Below, one piece after another: positions 49,206-63,065 of a stretch of 64,000 nucleotides of DNA. Position 1 is the stretch's first letter, and the number at the start of each line of letters is the position of its first letter. A program made the translations under genes and the position numbers. The DNA is taken from NCBI GenBank assembly GCA_936450465.1, contig OW388296.1:37290023-37354022 (forward strand), written 5' to 3'. The DNA comes from Gibbula magus. Taxonomy: Eukaryota; Mollusca; Gastropoda; Trochida; Trochidae. The notes beneath the pieces were generated by a model that saw only the letters and a program-made list of their open reading frames with translations, had not been told where the DNA came from and ran no database searches.

Positions 49206-49594
49206 TATCATATGTTCGGACAAGGTCTCACTTGTTGTAATCCAAACATACAATATTCGTGTTGATGGGCTGTCTAGATATAACGGGGAATTAACTCTAG
49301 GCAGATGAAATTCAAAGTCCTTGAAACAGTTATGCACATTTATTCGCAGGAACAATTATAACAACATAGTAACAAGTACAACTTGTAGATAACAGCTGAT
49401 GCTTCCAGGGGCTATTTATCCATACAAAGTTTCACCCCTGGAGCTGAGATAGTCCTATTGCTGAGTCCAGAACTAACTGATGAACAAAGAATTATCTTGG
49501 TGTTATAAAGGCAAAGAAGGTTATGCTTGGTTGGTTAGTGATTTCATTGGTCGAGATTAAGTTAAACAGTTTGAACACCATGTAGACAGTTCAT
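49206..49594. other. Non-coding stretch
   Basis: No feature supported up to the gap. Confidence 0.4.
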
Positions 49595-49794
49595 NNNNNN
49601 NNNNNNNNNNNNNNNNNNNNNNNNNNNNNNNNNNNNNNNNNNNNNNNNNNNNNNNNNNNNNNNNNNNNNNNNNNNNNNNNNNNNNNNNNNNNNNNNNNNN
49701 NNNNNNNNNNNNNNNNNNNNNNNNNNNNNNNNNNNNNNNNNNNNNNNNNNNNNNNNNNNNNNNNNNNNNNNNNNNNNNNNNNNNNNNNNNNNNN
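49595..49794. other. Assembly gap, exactly 200 N
   Basis: A fixed-length gap directly at the left edge of the (GATGTA)n array. The array's left boundary and true length are therefore unknown. Confidence 0.99.
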
Positions 49795-52700
49795 AGATGT
49801 AGATGTAGATGTAGATGTAGATGTAGATGTAGATGTAGATGTAGATGTAGATGTAGATGTAGATGTAGATGTAGATGTAGATGTAGATGTAGATGTAGAT
49901 GTAGATGTAGATGTAGATGTAGATGTAGATGTAGATGTAGATGTAGATGTAGATGTAGATGTAGATGTAGATGTAGATGTAGATGTAGATGTAGATGTAG
50001 ATGTAGATGTAGATGTAGATGTAGATGTAGATGTAGATGTAGATGTAGATGTAGATGTAGATGTAGATGTAGATGTAGATGTAGATGTAGATGTAGATGT
50101 AGATGTAGATGATGTAGATGTAGATGTAGATGTAGATGTAGATGTAGATGTAGATGTAGATGTAGATGTAGATGTAGATGTAGATGTAGATGTAGATGTA
50201 GATGTAGATGTAGATGTAGATGTAGATGTAGATGTAGATGTAGATGTAGATGTAGATGTAGATGTAGATGTAGATGTAGATGTAGATGTAGATGTAGATG
50301 TAGATGTAGATGTAGATGTAGATGTAGATGTAGATGTAGATGTAGATGTAGATGTAGATGTAGATGTAGATGTAGATGTAGATGTAGATGTAGATGTAGA
50401 TGTAGATGTAGATGTAGATGTAGATGTAGATGTAGATGTAGATGTAGATGTAGATGTAGATGTAGATGTAGATGTAGATGTAGATGTAGATGTAGATGTA
50501 GATGTAGATGTAGATGTAGATGTAGATGTAGATGTAGATGTAGATGTAGATGTAGATGTAGATGTAGATGTAGATGTAGATGTAGATGTAGATGTAGATG
50601 TAGATGTAGATGTAGATGTAGATGTAGATGTAGATGTAGATGTAGATGTAGATGTAGATGTAGATGTAGATGTAGATGTAGATGTAGATGTAGATGTAGA
50701 TGTAGATGTAGATGTAGATGTAGATGTAGATGTAGATGTAGATGTAGATGTAGATGTAGATGTAGATGTAGATGTAGATGTAGATGTAGATGTAGATGTA
50801 GATGTAGATGTAGATGTAGATGTAGATGTAGATGTAGATGTAGATGTAGATGTAGATGTAGATGTAGATGTAGATGTAGATGTAGATGTAGATGTAGATG
50901 TAGATGTAGATGTAGATGTAGATGTAGATGTAGATGTAGATGTAGATGTAGATGTAGATGTAGATGTAGATGTAGATGTAGATGTAGATGTAGATGTAGA
51001 TGTAGATGTAGATGTAGATGTAGATGTAGATGTAGATGTAGATGTAGATGTAGATGTAGATGTAGATGTAGATGTAGATGTAGATGTAGATGTAGATGTA
51101 GATGTAGATGTAGATGTAGATGTAGATGTAGATGTAGATGTAGATGTAGATGTAGATGTAGATGTAGATGTAGATGTAGATGTAGATGTAGATGTAGATG
51201 TAGATGTAGATGTAGATGTAGATGTAGATGTAGATGTAGATGTAGATGTAGATGTAGATGTAGATGTAGATGTAGATGTAGATGTAGATGTAGATGTAGA
51301 TGTAGATGTAGATGTAGATGTAGATGTAGATGTAGATGTAGATGTAGATGTAGATGTAGATGTAGATGTAGATGTAGATGTAGATGTAGATGTAGATGTA
51401 GATGTAGATGTAGATGTAGATGTAGATGTAGATGTAGATGTAGATGTAGATGTAGATGTAGATGTAGATGTAGATGTAGATGTAGATGTAGATGTAGATG
51501 TAGATGTAGATGTAGATGTAGATGTAGATGTAGATGTAGATGTAGATGTAGATGTAGATGTAGATGTAGATGTAGATGTAGATGTAGATGTAGATGTAGA
51601 TGTAGATGTAGATGTAGATGTAGATGTAGATGTAGATGTAGATGTAGATGTAGATGTAGATGTAGATGTAGATGTAGATGTAGATGTAGATGTAGATGTA
51701 GATGTAGATGTAGATGTAGATGTAGATGTAGATGTAGATGTAGATGTAGATGTAGATGTAGATGTAGATGTAGATGTAGATGTAGATGTAGATGTAGATG
51801 TAGATGTAGATGTAGATGTAGATGTAGATGTAGATGTAGATGTAGATGTAGATGTAGATGTAGATGTAGATGTAGATGTAGATGTAGATGTAGATGTAGA
51901 TGTAGATGTAGATGTAGATGTAGATGTAGATGTAGATGTAGATGTAGATGTAGATGTAGATGTAGATGTAGATGTAGATGTAGATGTAGATGTAGATGTA
52001 GATGTAGATGTAGATGTAGATGTAGATGTAGATGTAGATGTAGATGTAGATGTAGATGTAGATGTAGATGTAGATGTAGATGTAGATGTAGATGTAGATG
52101 TAGATGTAGATGTAGATGTAGATGTAGATGTAGATGTAGATGTAGATGTAGATGTAGATGTAGATGTAGATGTAGATGTAGATGTAGATGTAGATGTAGA
52201 TGTAGATGTAGATGTAGATGTAGATGTAGATGTAGATGTAGATGTAGATGTAGATGTAGATGTAGATGTAGATGTAGATGTAGATGTAGATGTAGATGTA
52301 GATGTAGATGTAGATGTAGATGTAGATGTAGATGTAGATGTAGATGTAGATGTAGATGTAGATGTAGATGTAGATGTAGATGTAGATGTAGATGTAGATG
52401 TAGATGTAGATGTAGATGTAGATGTAGATGTAGATGTAGATGTAGATGTAGATGTAGATGTAGATGTAGATGTAGATGTAGATGTAGATGTAGATGTAGA
52501 TGTAGATGTAGATGTAGATGTAGATGTAGATGTAGATGTAGATGTAGATGTAGATGTAGATGTAGATGTAGATGTAGATGTAGATGTAGATGTAGATGTA
52601 GATGTAGATGTAGATGTAGATGTAGATGTAGATGTAGATGTAGATGTAGATGTAGATGTAGATGTAGATGTAGATGTAGATGTAGATGTAGATGTAGATG

Positions 52701-55700
52701 TAGATGTAGATGTAGATGTAGATGTAGATGTAGATGTAGATGTAGATGTAGATGTAGATGTAGATGTAGATGTAGATGTAGATGTAGATGTAGATGTAGA
52801 TGTAGATGTAGATGTAGATGTAGATGTAGATGTAGATGTAGATGTAGATGTAGATGTAGATGTAGATGTAGATGTAGATGTAGATGTAGATGTAGATGTA
52901 GATGTAGATGTAGATGTAGATGTAGATGTAGATGTAGATGTAGATGTAGATGTAGATGTAGATGTAGATGTAGATGTAGATGTAGATGTAGATGTAGATG
53001 TAGATGTAGATGTAGATGTAGATGTAGATGTAGATGTAGATGTAGATGTAGATGTAGATGTAGATGTAGATGTAGATGTAGATGTAGATGTAGATGTAGA
53101 TGTAGATGTAGATGTAGATGTAGATGTAGATGTAGATGTAGATGTAGATGTAGATGTAGATGTAGATGTAGATGTAGATGTAGATGTAGATGTAGATGTA
53201 GATGTAGATGTAGATGTAGATGTAGATGTAGATGTAGATGTAGATGTAGATGTAGATGTAGATGTAGATGTAGATGTAGATGTAGATGTAGATGTAGATG
53301 TAGATGTAGATGTAGATGTAGATGTAGATGTAGATGTAGATGTAGATGTAGATGTAGATGTAGATGTAGATGTAGATGTAGATGTAGATGTAGATGTAGA
53401 TGTAGATGTAGATGTAGATGTAGATGTAGATGTAGATGTAGATGTAGATGTAGATGTAGATGTAGATGTAGATGTAGATGTAGATGTAGATGTAGATGTA
53501 GATGTAGATGTAGATGTAGATGTAGATGTAGATGTAGATGTAGATGTAGATGTAGATGTAGATGTAGATGTAGATGTAGATGTAGATGTAGATGTAGATG
53601 TAGATGTAGATGTAGATGTAGATGTAGATGTAGATGTAGATGTAGATGTAGATGTAGATGTAGATGTAGATGTAGATGTAGATGTAGATGTAGATGTAGA
53701 TGTAGATGTAGATGTAGATGTAGATGTAGATGTAGATGTAGATGTAGATGTAGATGTAGATGTAGATGTAGATGTAGATGTAGATGTAGATGTAGATGTA
53801 GATGTAGATGTAGATGTAGATGTAGATGTAGATGTAGATGTAGATGTAGATGTAGATGTAGATGTAGATGTAGATGTAGATGTAGATGTAGATGTAGATG
53901 TAGATGTAGATGTAGATGTAGATGTAGATGTAGATGTAGATGTAGATGTAGATGTAGATGTAGATGTAGATGTAGATGTAGATGTAGATGTAGATGTAGA
54001 TGTAGATGTAGATGTAGATGTAGATGTAGATGTAGATGTAGATGTAGATGTAGATGTAGATGTAGATGTAGATGTAGATGTAGATGTAGATGTAGATGTA
54101 GATGTAGATGTAGATGTAGATGTAGATGTAGATGTAGATGTAGATGTAGATGTAGATGTAGATGTAGATGTAGATGTAGATGTAGATGTAGATGTAGATG
54201 TAGATGTAGATGTAGATGTAGATGTAGATGTAGATGTAGATGTAGATGTAGATGTAGATGTAGATGTAGATGTAGATGTAGATGTAGATGTAGATGTAGA
54301 TGTAGATGTAGATGTAGATGTAGATGTAGATGTAGATGTAGATGTAGATGTAGATGTAGATGTAGATGTAGATGTAGATGTAGATGTAGATGTAGATGTA
54401 GATGTAGATGTAGATGTAGATGTAGATGTAGATGTAGATGTAGATGTAGATGTAGATGTAGATGTAGATGTAGATGTAGATGTAGATGTAGATGTAGATG
54501 TAGATGTAGATGTAGATGTAGATGTAGATGTAGATGTAGATGTAGATGTAGATGTAGATGTAGATGTAGATGTAGATGTAGATGTAGATGTAGATGTAGA
54601 TGTAGATGTAGATGTAGATGTAGATGTAGATGTAGATGTAGATGTAGATGTAGATGTAGATGTAGATGTAGATGTAGATGTAGATGTAGATGTAGATGTA
54701 GATGTAGATGTAGATGTAGATGTAGATGTAGATGTAGATGTAGATGTAGATGTAGATGTAGATGTAGATGTAGATGTAGATGTAGATGTAGATGTAGATG
54801 TAGATGTAGATGTAGATGTAGATGTAGATGTAGATGTAGATGTAGATGTAGATGTAGATGTAGATGTAGATGTAGATGTAGATGTAGATGTAGATGTAGA
54901 TGTAGATGTAGATGTAGATGTAGATGTAGATGTAGATGTAGATGTAGATGTAGATGTAGATGTAGATGTAGATGTAGATGTAGATGTAGATGTAGATGTA
55001 GATGTAGATGTAGATGTAGATGTAGATGTAGATGTAGATGTAGATGTAGATGTAGATGTAGATGTAGATGTAGATGTAGATGTAGATGTAGATGTAGATG
55101 TAGATGTAGATGTAGATGTAGATGTAGATGTAGATGTAGATGTAGATGTAGATGTAGATGTAGATGTAGATGTAGATGTAGATGTAGATGTAGATGTAGA
55201 TGTAGATGTAGATGTAGATGTAGATGTAGATGTAGATGTAGATGTAGATGTAGATGTAGATGTAGATGTAGATGTAGATGTAGATGTAGATGTAGATGTA
55301 GATGTAGATGTAGATGTAGATGTAGATGTAGATGTAGATGTAGATGTAGATGTAGATGTAGATGTAGATGTAGATGTAGATGTAGATGTAGATGTAGATG
55401 TAGATGTAGATGTAGATGTAGATGTAGATGTAGATGTAGATGTAGATGTAGATGTAGATGTAGATGTAGATGTAGATGTAGATGTAGATGTAGATGTAGA
55501 TGTAGATGTAGATGTAGATGTAGATGTAGATGTAGATGTAGATGTAGATGTAGATGTAGATGTAGATGTAGATGTAGATGTAGATGTAGATGTAGATGTA
55601 GATGTAGATGTAGATGTAGATGTAGATGTAGATGTAGATGTAGATGTAGATGTAGATGTAGATGTAGATGTAGATGTAGATGTAGATGTAGATGTAGATG

Positions 55701-57472
55701 TAGATGTAGATGTAGATGTAGATGTAGATGTAGATGTAGATGTAGATGTAGATGTAGATGTAGATGTAGATGTAGATGTAGATGTAGATGTAGATGTAGA
55801 TGTAGATGTAGATGTAGATGTAGATGTAGATGTAGATGTAGATGTAGATGTAGATGTAGATGTAGATGTAGATGTAGATGTAGATGTAGATGTAGATGTA
55901 GATGTAGATGTAGATGTAGATGTAGATGTAGATGTAGATGTAGATGTAGATGTAGATGTAGATGTAGATGTAGATGTAGATGTAGATGTAGATGTAGATG
56001 TAGATGTAGATGTAGATGTAGATGTAGATGTAGATGTAGATGTAGATGTAGATGTAGATGTAGATGTAGATGTAGATGTAGATGTAGATGTAGATGTAGA
56101 TGTAGATGTAGATGTAGATGTAGATGTAGATGTAGATGTAGATGTAGATGTAGATGTAGATGTAGATGTAGATGTAGATGTAGATGTAGATGTAGATGTA
56201 GATGTAGATGTAGATGTAGATGTAGATGTAGATGTAGATGTAGATGTAGATGTAGATGTAGATGTAGATGTAGATGTAGATGTAGATGTAGATGTAGATG
56301 TAGATGTAGATGTAGATGTAGATGTAGATGTAGATGTAGATGTAGATGTAGATGTAGATGTAGATGTAGATGTAGATGTAGATGTAGATGTAGATGTAGA
56401 TGTAGATGTAGATGTAGATGTAGATGTAGATGTAGATGTAGATGTAGATGTAGATGTAGATGTAGATGTAGATGTAGATGTAGATGTAGATGTAGATGTA
56501 GATGTAGATGTAGATGTAGATGTAGATGTAGATGTAGATGTAGATGTAGATGTAGATGTAGATGTAGATGTAGATGTAGATGTAGATGTAGATGTAGATG
56601 TAGATGTAGATGTAGATGTAGATGTAGATGTAGATGTAGATGTAGATGTAGATGTAGATGTAGATGTAGATGTAGATGTAGATGTAGATGTAGATGTAGA
56701 TGTAGATGTAGATGTAGATGTAGATGTAGATGTAGATGTAGATGTAGATGTAGATGTAGATGTAGATGTAGATGTAGATGTAGATGTAGATGTAGATGTA
56801 GATGTAGATGTAGATGTAGATGTAGATGTAGATGTAGATGTAGATGTAGATGTAGATGTAGATGTAGATGTAGATGTAGATGTAGATGTAGATGTAGATG
56901 TAGATGTAGATGTAGATGTAGATGTAGATGTAGATGTAGATGTAGATGTAGATGTAGATGTAGATGTAGATGTAGATGTAGATGTAGATGTAGATGTAGA
57001 TGTAGATGTAGATGTAGATGTAGATGTAGATGTAGATGTAGATGTAGATGTAGATGTAGATGTAGATGTAGATGTAGATGTAGATGTAGATGTAGATGTA
57101 GATGTAGATGTAGATGTAGATGTAGATGTAGATGTAGATGTAGATGTAGATGTAGATGTAGATGTAGATGTAGATGTAGATGTAGATGTAGATGTAGATG
57201 TAGATGTAGATGTAGATGTAGATGTAGATGTAGATGTAGATGTAGATGTAGATGTAGATGTAGATGTAGATGTAGATGTAGATGTAGATGTAGATGTAGA
57301 TGTAGATGTAGATGTAGATGTAGATGTAGATGTAGATGTAGATGTAGATGTAGATGTAGATGTAGATGTAGATGTAGATGTAGATGTAGATGTAGATGTA
57401 GATGTAGATGTAGATGTAGATGTAGATGTAGATGTAGATGTAGATGTAGATGTAGATGTAGATGTAGATGTA
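49795..57472 (+). repeat. Near-perfect (GATGTA)n array, >=7.68 kb
   Basis: About 1,280 hexamers. I see a single irregularity, near 50107-50112, where three bases (GTA) are missing from one unit; otherwise the repeat is perfect as far as I can read. It is the reverse complement of the (TACATC)n in the satellite at 1-5876. The two 2,600-codon minus-strand frames (Tyr-Ile and Ser-Thr) are artefacts of the hexamer. Confidence 0.98.
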
Positions 57473-57507
57473 ATCATCTGTCATTCTTGAGAAAAATGCA
57501 TTTCATC
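57470..57507 (+). repeat. Array-flank block shared with 26673-26710 (inverted)
   Basis: 38 bases, identical to the reverse complement of 26673-26710; the first three belong to the last array unit. Beyond it, TTTAAG and GGTTAAGGT are also shared in order. Confidence 0.9.
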
Positions 57508-57722
57508 AGATCTTTAAGCGTGATGTAAGGTTAAGGTAAGTGTGATGGTTGTAAGTCAAATAAAGACTTAAAAGGTTTTTTATATAATCGAAAACGTAGC
57601 ATTTTAGAGTTATGTTTCCCGTGGATCAGGGTGTACATGTTGTGGGTCAAACTGATGATTGAACTCAAACCAAATTGTGAAATTCTTTAAAGAGTGTTCA
57701 CAGTTGCGTGATAATTCAATCA

Positions 57723-58663
57723 TTGACAAAGTCAATGTCCATCGTCAATCCGTTCTAAAGTCCACACATCACTGGGGACTCCATATTGAAACAGGGTCAC
57801 AAAGGGATAACGCCAATGTGAATGCCCAGTGTAAGTTCTCTATTCCAAATGGTTTGGAGGATGTACAGATAAAACAATTATGTTAACAATACAATAACAC
57901 TTAAACATCGAAGGTTATAAAACATACATTTGCATTCATTCACAGATATTAAACATATGAACACAATAAATGTTAATTCCGATTGAATTTATAAGCGCAC
58001 ACAATATCATTAGTGCATAAAAACATTACAGATATGTATGATAAATGAGTTATCGAAGTTCACCATGACCAGGGGAGACAATTCGTCGTATGACTATTAC
58101 ATTAGCAATGAATCACTAGGGTATTTGTCATTAGCGCACAGTAAAATGATTTGTCCAACCATATGAGTGTAGTGTGGTCACGTGGATTTCAATTATATCC
58201 CGACAAATGTTCAGTTGTCTGGTTGCGTTCGGGTATCAAGTTCATAAAACTGGTTCACTTACTTCTATAATAAAAAAAAACAATGCCAACTGATTGTTTT
58301 ATTTGTGTTGATAATACACCACAATCAAACACTTATTAGATTGAACATTAAATTGCGGTGTTCCCTTAATCACTTATGTCGATAGGAGGTCTTCCTTTTT
58401 CGGGATCTTGACATTCCTAAAAGTAGAAAATAAGCAAGTTAGGGACATAGTTGATGTGGAGTGGGGAGTGGTAGTGATTTTATCGAAATCTCAATATATG
58501 TGCCATATATTTAATTCAAACTGTGCCTACTCAAATATAAGATATTACAGCATATGGATATGCAAAAACCTGTGTCTCATTTTTTATTATTATTAACAGA
58601 ATCAATTATTTTAGTAAATGTGCATACTTTGTGATATTAGACGGCATGCCATCCATAAATAAT
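57723..58663 (+). repeat. Direct duplication, copy 1
   Basis: It matches 63066-64000 almost base for base (a few substitutions and short indels), offset 5343 bp. It begins with the palindromic TTGACAAAGTCAA. The open frame at its start (to the TAA/TTA region near 57884) is kept in both copies for 54 codons, with one Asn/His difference. The copies use different sequences upstream, so the ORF may be coincidental or the 3' end of a duplicated exon. Confidence 0.95.
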
Positions 58664-58834
58664 TTTGGACAGCATGTCGTCATTATTGTTAGAAGGGAGA
58701 CATCATTATTTGAAATTAAAATGATAAAATATATTTTTTTATTAATAAATAACGACTTTCCGTCTCGTTACAAAAAGACGGTATGCATCCTGAAAGATAT
58801 TGTCTTCTAAAGGGTGGCATGGCGTCTAAAATCA
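58632..58834. mobile_element. MITE, ~203 bp
   Basis: Inverted repeats of 23 bp with three mismatches: TGATATTAGACGGCATGCC at 58632 and its partner GGGTGGCATGGCGTCTAAAA to 58834. There is no coding capacity. The left end is also present in the second duplication copy (63968 onward, cut by the window end), so the insertion predates the duplication. Confidence 0.65.
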
Positions 58835-59034
58835 AGGACGGAAAGCCCTCATGTCACAGACGGATGAATGTTAAATCATCCAAAAAAATTAATTATAGAT
58901 GATGATATATGATTTAATGATATATTATCATAGATGAATATTTTCATGGCTACATATTGTATCTCATCTTTACCATTTTAAACTTTAAATCCTCGACTTT
59001 TTTTTAGAAACACTGGCTTCCGGAATCTGAAATA

Positions 59035-59505
59035 TTGTGTATAGACTCTTTGGCCATTGGAATTGAAAATTGTAGTTTTGGTAATTATGGGACCCCAAAC
59101 AAGGACCAAAGGTGTCACATTAAAAAACCAACATGTGACCTCTTCTTAAATATAGAGCAATAGGCTTTTTAGCTCATTAGGATTTCATTGATTTATTATC
59201 TAAGGTTGAATATCGAAGTCATCTCAAGTAATACATTTACCAAATCTACATTTTAGAACATCCTTTGGCCAAGGAGTCTGTACACAACATTTCTAGAGAT
59301 TTTTGTACTGAAGAAAAGATAAAAATAGGTTTTCAGGTCATGACCCCTGTGACCCTATTTGGAGGGGTCACCAAATCTACAATTTAGAATCCCCATTGGA
59401 CAAGGAGTCTGCACACAACTTTTCAGCTCTAGACCTTTTGGAACTGGAGAAGAAGATGAAAGTAGGTTATAACCCCTATGACCCTATCTGGGGTCACGGG
59501 AGTAG
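59035..59505. mobile_element. Pearl-like 145-bp family, copy C, with a head-to-head inverted monomer
   Basis: On the plus strand, the TAGCTCATTAGG leader (59170-59181) and two diverged monomers follow (GGCCAAGGAGTCTGTACACA near 59269; GACAAGGAGTCTGCACACAA near 59399). Directly to the left, 59035-59140 reads as a monomer on the minus strand (TGGCCAAAGAGTCTATACAC on that strand). The (GGAC) tail is absent; the copy ends at about 59505. Confidence 0.6.
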
Positions 59506-59539
59506 TATAGAGAATGGAGGGGTTCTGGATCACTGCCAC

Positions 59540-59605
59540 AGAGTGAGTGAGTTATTGTTTAACGCCACTAGGGCAATATTGCAGCCAATAGGGGCGACAC
59601 TGCCA
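59540..59605 (+). mobile_element. SINE-body fragment
   Basis: GAGTGAGTTATTGTTTAACG, then CCACTAGGGCAATATTGCAG: the GTTTAACGCC module seen in the SINE at 27700-27936. No pol III head here. Confidence 0.45.
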
Positions 59606-59718
59606 CAGCAGAAATATTTTATACCAAATCAATCTCTATACTATACTAGATTTTTAACGATGTACCTTTTATAACCCCAGCATACAGTGATAAAATAAGG
59701 CTGAAGAACCGTATATCA

Positions 59719-60559
59719 CTAATACTGAACAGATTCAAATCTTCCATTATCTATATTAGTTGACCATCCAATATAACAAAGGTATAAATATGTATTGGAC
59801 CCGCTGTTTCCTCTTTGGTAATAGCAATAGACATTCCATTTCCCATTTTCAATACGTCTACCAGACCCATGTAATTCATCATCGTCAGTTGTCCTAAGAT
59901 CAAGCCACAAACCATACTTGTCATTTAAGAACTTACCAATAGTCATATCAGTCAGACATAATTCTTTTCAACCATATTTGTTAATGGATTATGTTTTATA
60001 GCCGGGATTTTCTTAACTTCATCCCATAAGTTATGTTTGCGCATATTTTGACTGTATAGTTGATTTGGAACTCCTTCAATGTTCATTTGGTCTGCCGTAT
60101 TTTTTGGATTATAAAATGATTCAGATGTTCTATCAAACCCATTATTTAGAATTTTAAATAGAATGAGCACTCCTTTCATCGATTTAGCTGGCACGTTTAT
60201 GTTAATATTCCAAACAGTGTCATTTTTATTTGCGGGTATCATTCTGTGGCGAGGTATACGATCGTACTGAATAGCCAATGAGCCAGTATATTGAGCACGG
60301 ATTTCCCTCTTTCGGATGTCTGCCTCTGTGACTTTGTCAAACTCTAATACAATATTCTTTATTTCATATACCATATTTATTGCACCTATAATGACCTCCT
60401 TATATTGATTAGATGTCAGTTCATATTCCAATCTATCACCTAATGCTGCTTGATAAAATGGCATATGACTTTCTAGCAATTCAAAATCCAAAGGAATATA
60501 AAAAGGATTTCCTAAATTATCAATAATGTAATTTTTTTCTTTCCTGTGTCATTCTCCAT
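59719..60559 (-). pseudogene. Capsid-like protein remnant, Polinton/adintovirus type (broken)
   Basis: The main minus-strand frame, 60531 to 59952, holds conserved-looking blocks such as IPLDFELLESHMPFYQ, INVPAKSMKG, SFYNPKN and EGVPNQLYSQ. The expected C-terminal blocks (MTIGKFLNDKYG, LWLDLRTTDDDELHGSGR) are in another frame at 59946-59719, so a frame break lies at about 59950. An ATG at 60559 is separated from the main frame by a seven-T run (60532-60538), a likely slippage site. From memory these blocks resemble a capsid-like family found in virus-derived large DNA transposons and endogenised DNA viruses of invertebrates. No integrase, polymerase or terminal repeats are nearby, so it is an isolated, non-functional fragment. 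The family attribution is uncertain. Confidence 0.45.
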
Positions 60560-62777
60560 AGATCCATATAAAATGATAAATATCACTATCATCAATAGAC
60601 AACACTTAATTACTTCTTATTTTAACAACAGTTTTCTTTATATTAGCCAGACCTATGTTTTGTACAACAGTACAGTTTGTATAAACCCCTCAATCCGAGG
60701 GTACCAACAATTAAATCAAATCAAGTCACGCTGTTCCCAGAACTGTGACATCGATAAATTCGAGGAAAACGTACCAAAAGCTGTTCATTCTGAATGATAG
60801 TGCTAGGATTATTCGTAACACTTAGAGATGTTCAAACGCTTTTGACGCCGAGTCTTTCTCTTAATTTACGAAAAGGATTTAACTCATTAACGCTGACAGG
60901 TAATTTAACAGCTTAACGCCTAGGCTGCCAGCTCCACTAGCACCCTTTAGGCTTCATCAGCTCTGATTTAGCGAGAGCGAATAGCATGTCATAAATATGA
61001 CTGACTGTTTGTTATGTCTTGCATAACGATCAAACGTAGACAGGAAATGGGTTTTACGGAACTATTGTAAATTATGTAACATTAAAATATCAGATATTGA
61101 ATTTTTTTGCTGCTTGTTAGTGATATATTGTCAGATCTTACAGATGAACAATTACGATATGTACTGTGCTGTGATAAGATAGGTTTGACAAACTTTAAAA
61201 ATCCTGTAAGAAATCTATTTAATCAATGTGCAAACGTGAACGTCGTGATGCTCGCTTTATTTACTTAAATTTATACTTATGCTTGGTCTGTATCGCTTGT
61301 AACTGTGTGGCACTTAGTACATGTCTTTAAAAGTGGGATAATTTGTATATCCTTGATGAGATTTATAACAGTGCGACCGTCCAATAGTATCTTATTCATA
61401 TGCATGATGACCAGTCATGAGATACTTCTAATAAAGATTGACATATTACGGGGCGTGACCTAAACTTCTGAAGCACAGGTGGTAAATGCCAGCTTGAATA
61501 GAGATACACAGTTTGTTTAGTGTTGTTGCAAAGTGTGTAACATTAACTAATCATAAAAACGCACAATTTGGCATGAATAGACAATTATGCAAGTTATTTT
61601 GTTATTTTTCTGTTGGCTATTTGGTTTACTTCCGAGATATCTCAAATTGAAAATTGAGAACAAACAAGCTGAATGAATAACAATACAAACTGAATTTGTG
61701 TTCTTTTCAACCCCTTCTAACTGTAAGTATTTTGTATATATCATAGTCATTGAGTTCCTGCTTATAACCTAACGTAAATAGATAATTTGTATGTAAGCCT
61801 CTAAAAGTGGCACAATCCAGTCTTCTCATCCTGTCAACACACTAAAATAATGCAAGCAGGTTTATGAATGTGATTAAAGCGTGTTTTATTCTTATCTACC
61901 GCTGATAGTGAACACACAAGAACACGTTATATAAACATCTTCACTAATCCTATTTCTCACTTACGTGTTCATTTACAAATGTTGTGTAGACTTATAATTA
62001 TTGAGAAACCTGTCACAGAGAGCCATGGTCGCCAGCATGAAAGGGAACTAATGAAAAGGAGGACTAATGAAACAGATAAATGATGTTTATATAGTTGAAT
62101 ATATTTGAAATATCTAAAACTCTTTGTCATCGCTCGACATTCATCGTATTTGAAGTAAATGCGCCAGACATCATTGACATTAGATGCTCAAACATGATTG
62201 CATAAAACACTACAGACAGGGGCGTAACTTTACGAAGAAGGTTGTCCAATAATATGCTTGTTTTACATTGGTCACGCACCTGTCACCTGCCTTCAAATAG
62301 GGTGGGTCTACGTCTGATTTGATTTCTATACTATGTTATTTCAATGTCAAGTATGTTATTTCTATACTCTAATTGAATGTGTATTGGTGTAAGTATCAAT
62401 CTCGTAACTGATACCGCATCTTGCATCTAGTGCCAATGAATCAAAAGAAATCACTATTTACACCGGATGTATTGTTATATGAGATACCCAAGCTGATACT
62501 TTCATCAACCAAACTCGAAATACAATTGAAATATATATTATATGGTTTACGGGTAATGATTTAGTTATTAAGTTATGCTCACTTGCATTCATTCCATGTC
62601 TGTTTTGTCTTTGTAAAAGATACGTGCAGTCAACGATTTCAAAACATACATGTAACAAATACATTAAGAGATCTACAGTGCATTTATGACTGCAATTAGT
62701 GTTCACTGACATCGCTACGAATGTATAAAGAATGGGTTTTCTGCATTAAAACAGTTAGAACGCATATACACGTCACT
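60560..62777. other. Non-coding stretch
   Basis: No gene or RNA gene recognised on either strand; short open frames (61547-61750, 62458-62712) show no domain. Confidence 0.5.
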
Positions 62778-62862
62778 CGCTGAATAAGGGATGCTTTCAG
62801 GCGACGCATATGTGCGGCTTTCGCTGAATAAGCGCTGCTTTTAGTTGACGCATATATCCTCT
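62778..62862 (+). repeat. 44-bp tandem duplication
   Basis: CGCTGAATAAGGGATGCTTT at 62778 and CGCTGAATAAGCGCTGCTTT at 62822, each followed by a GACGCATAT block; two diverged units 44 bp apart. Confidence 0.8.
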
Positions 62863-63065
62863 CACCTGCAAAAGTGTAAGTTGTACTATGTGTTTTGCAT
62901 ATCATAGTTTATTTGTCAACTTGTTAACATTTATAAAGTTAATATGCTAATTAACAACGAATAGTCACGATACCGCAAAGGAATGTCCCGAAGCACAAGC
63001 ACGAATGACGAATCCTGTGGGTGAAGTATCACGTGATGTGTATCCCGGGGTTGGTTCATCTCCTC

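Noticed and set aside
49795..57472. Telomeric repeat
   Set aside because: GATGTA is not a known telomere repeat, TTAGGG is absent, and unique sequence follows on the right.
49562..57484. Tyr-Ile and Ser-Thr repeat frames of over 2,600 codons
   Set aside because: Artefact of (GATGTA)n; the frames even run through the N gap.
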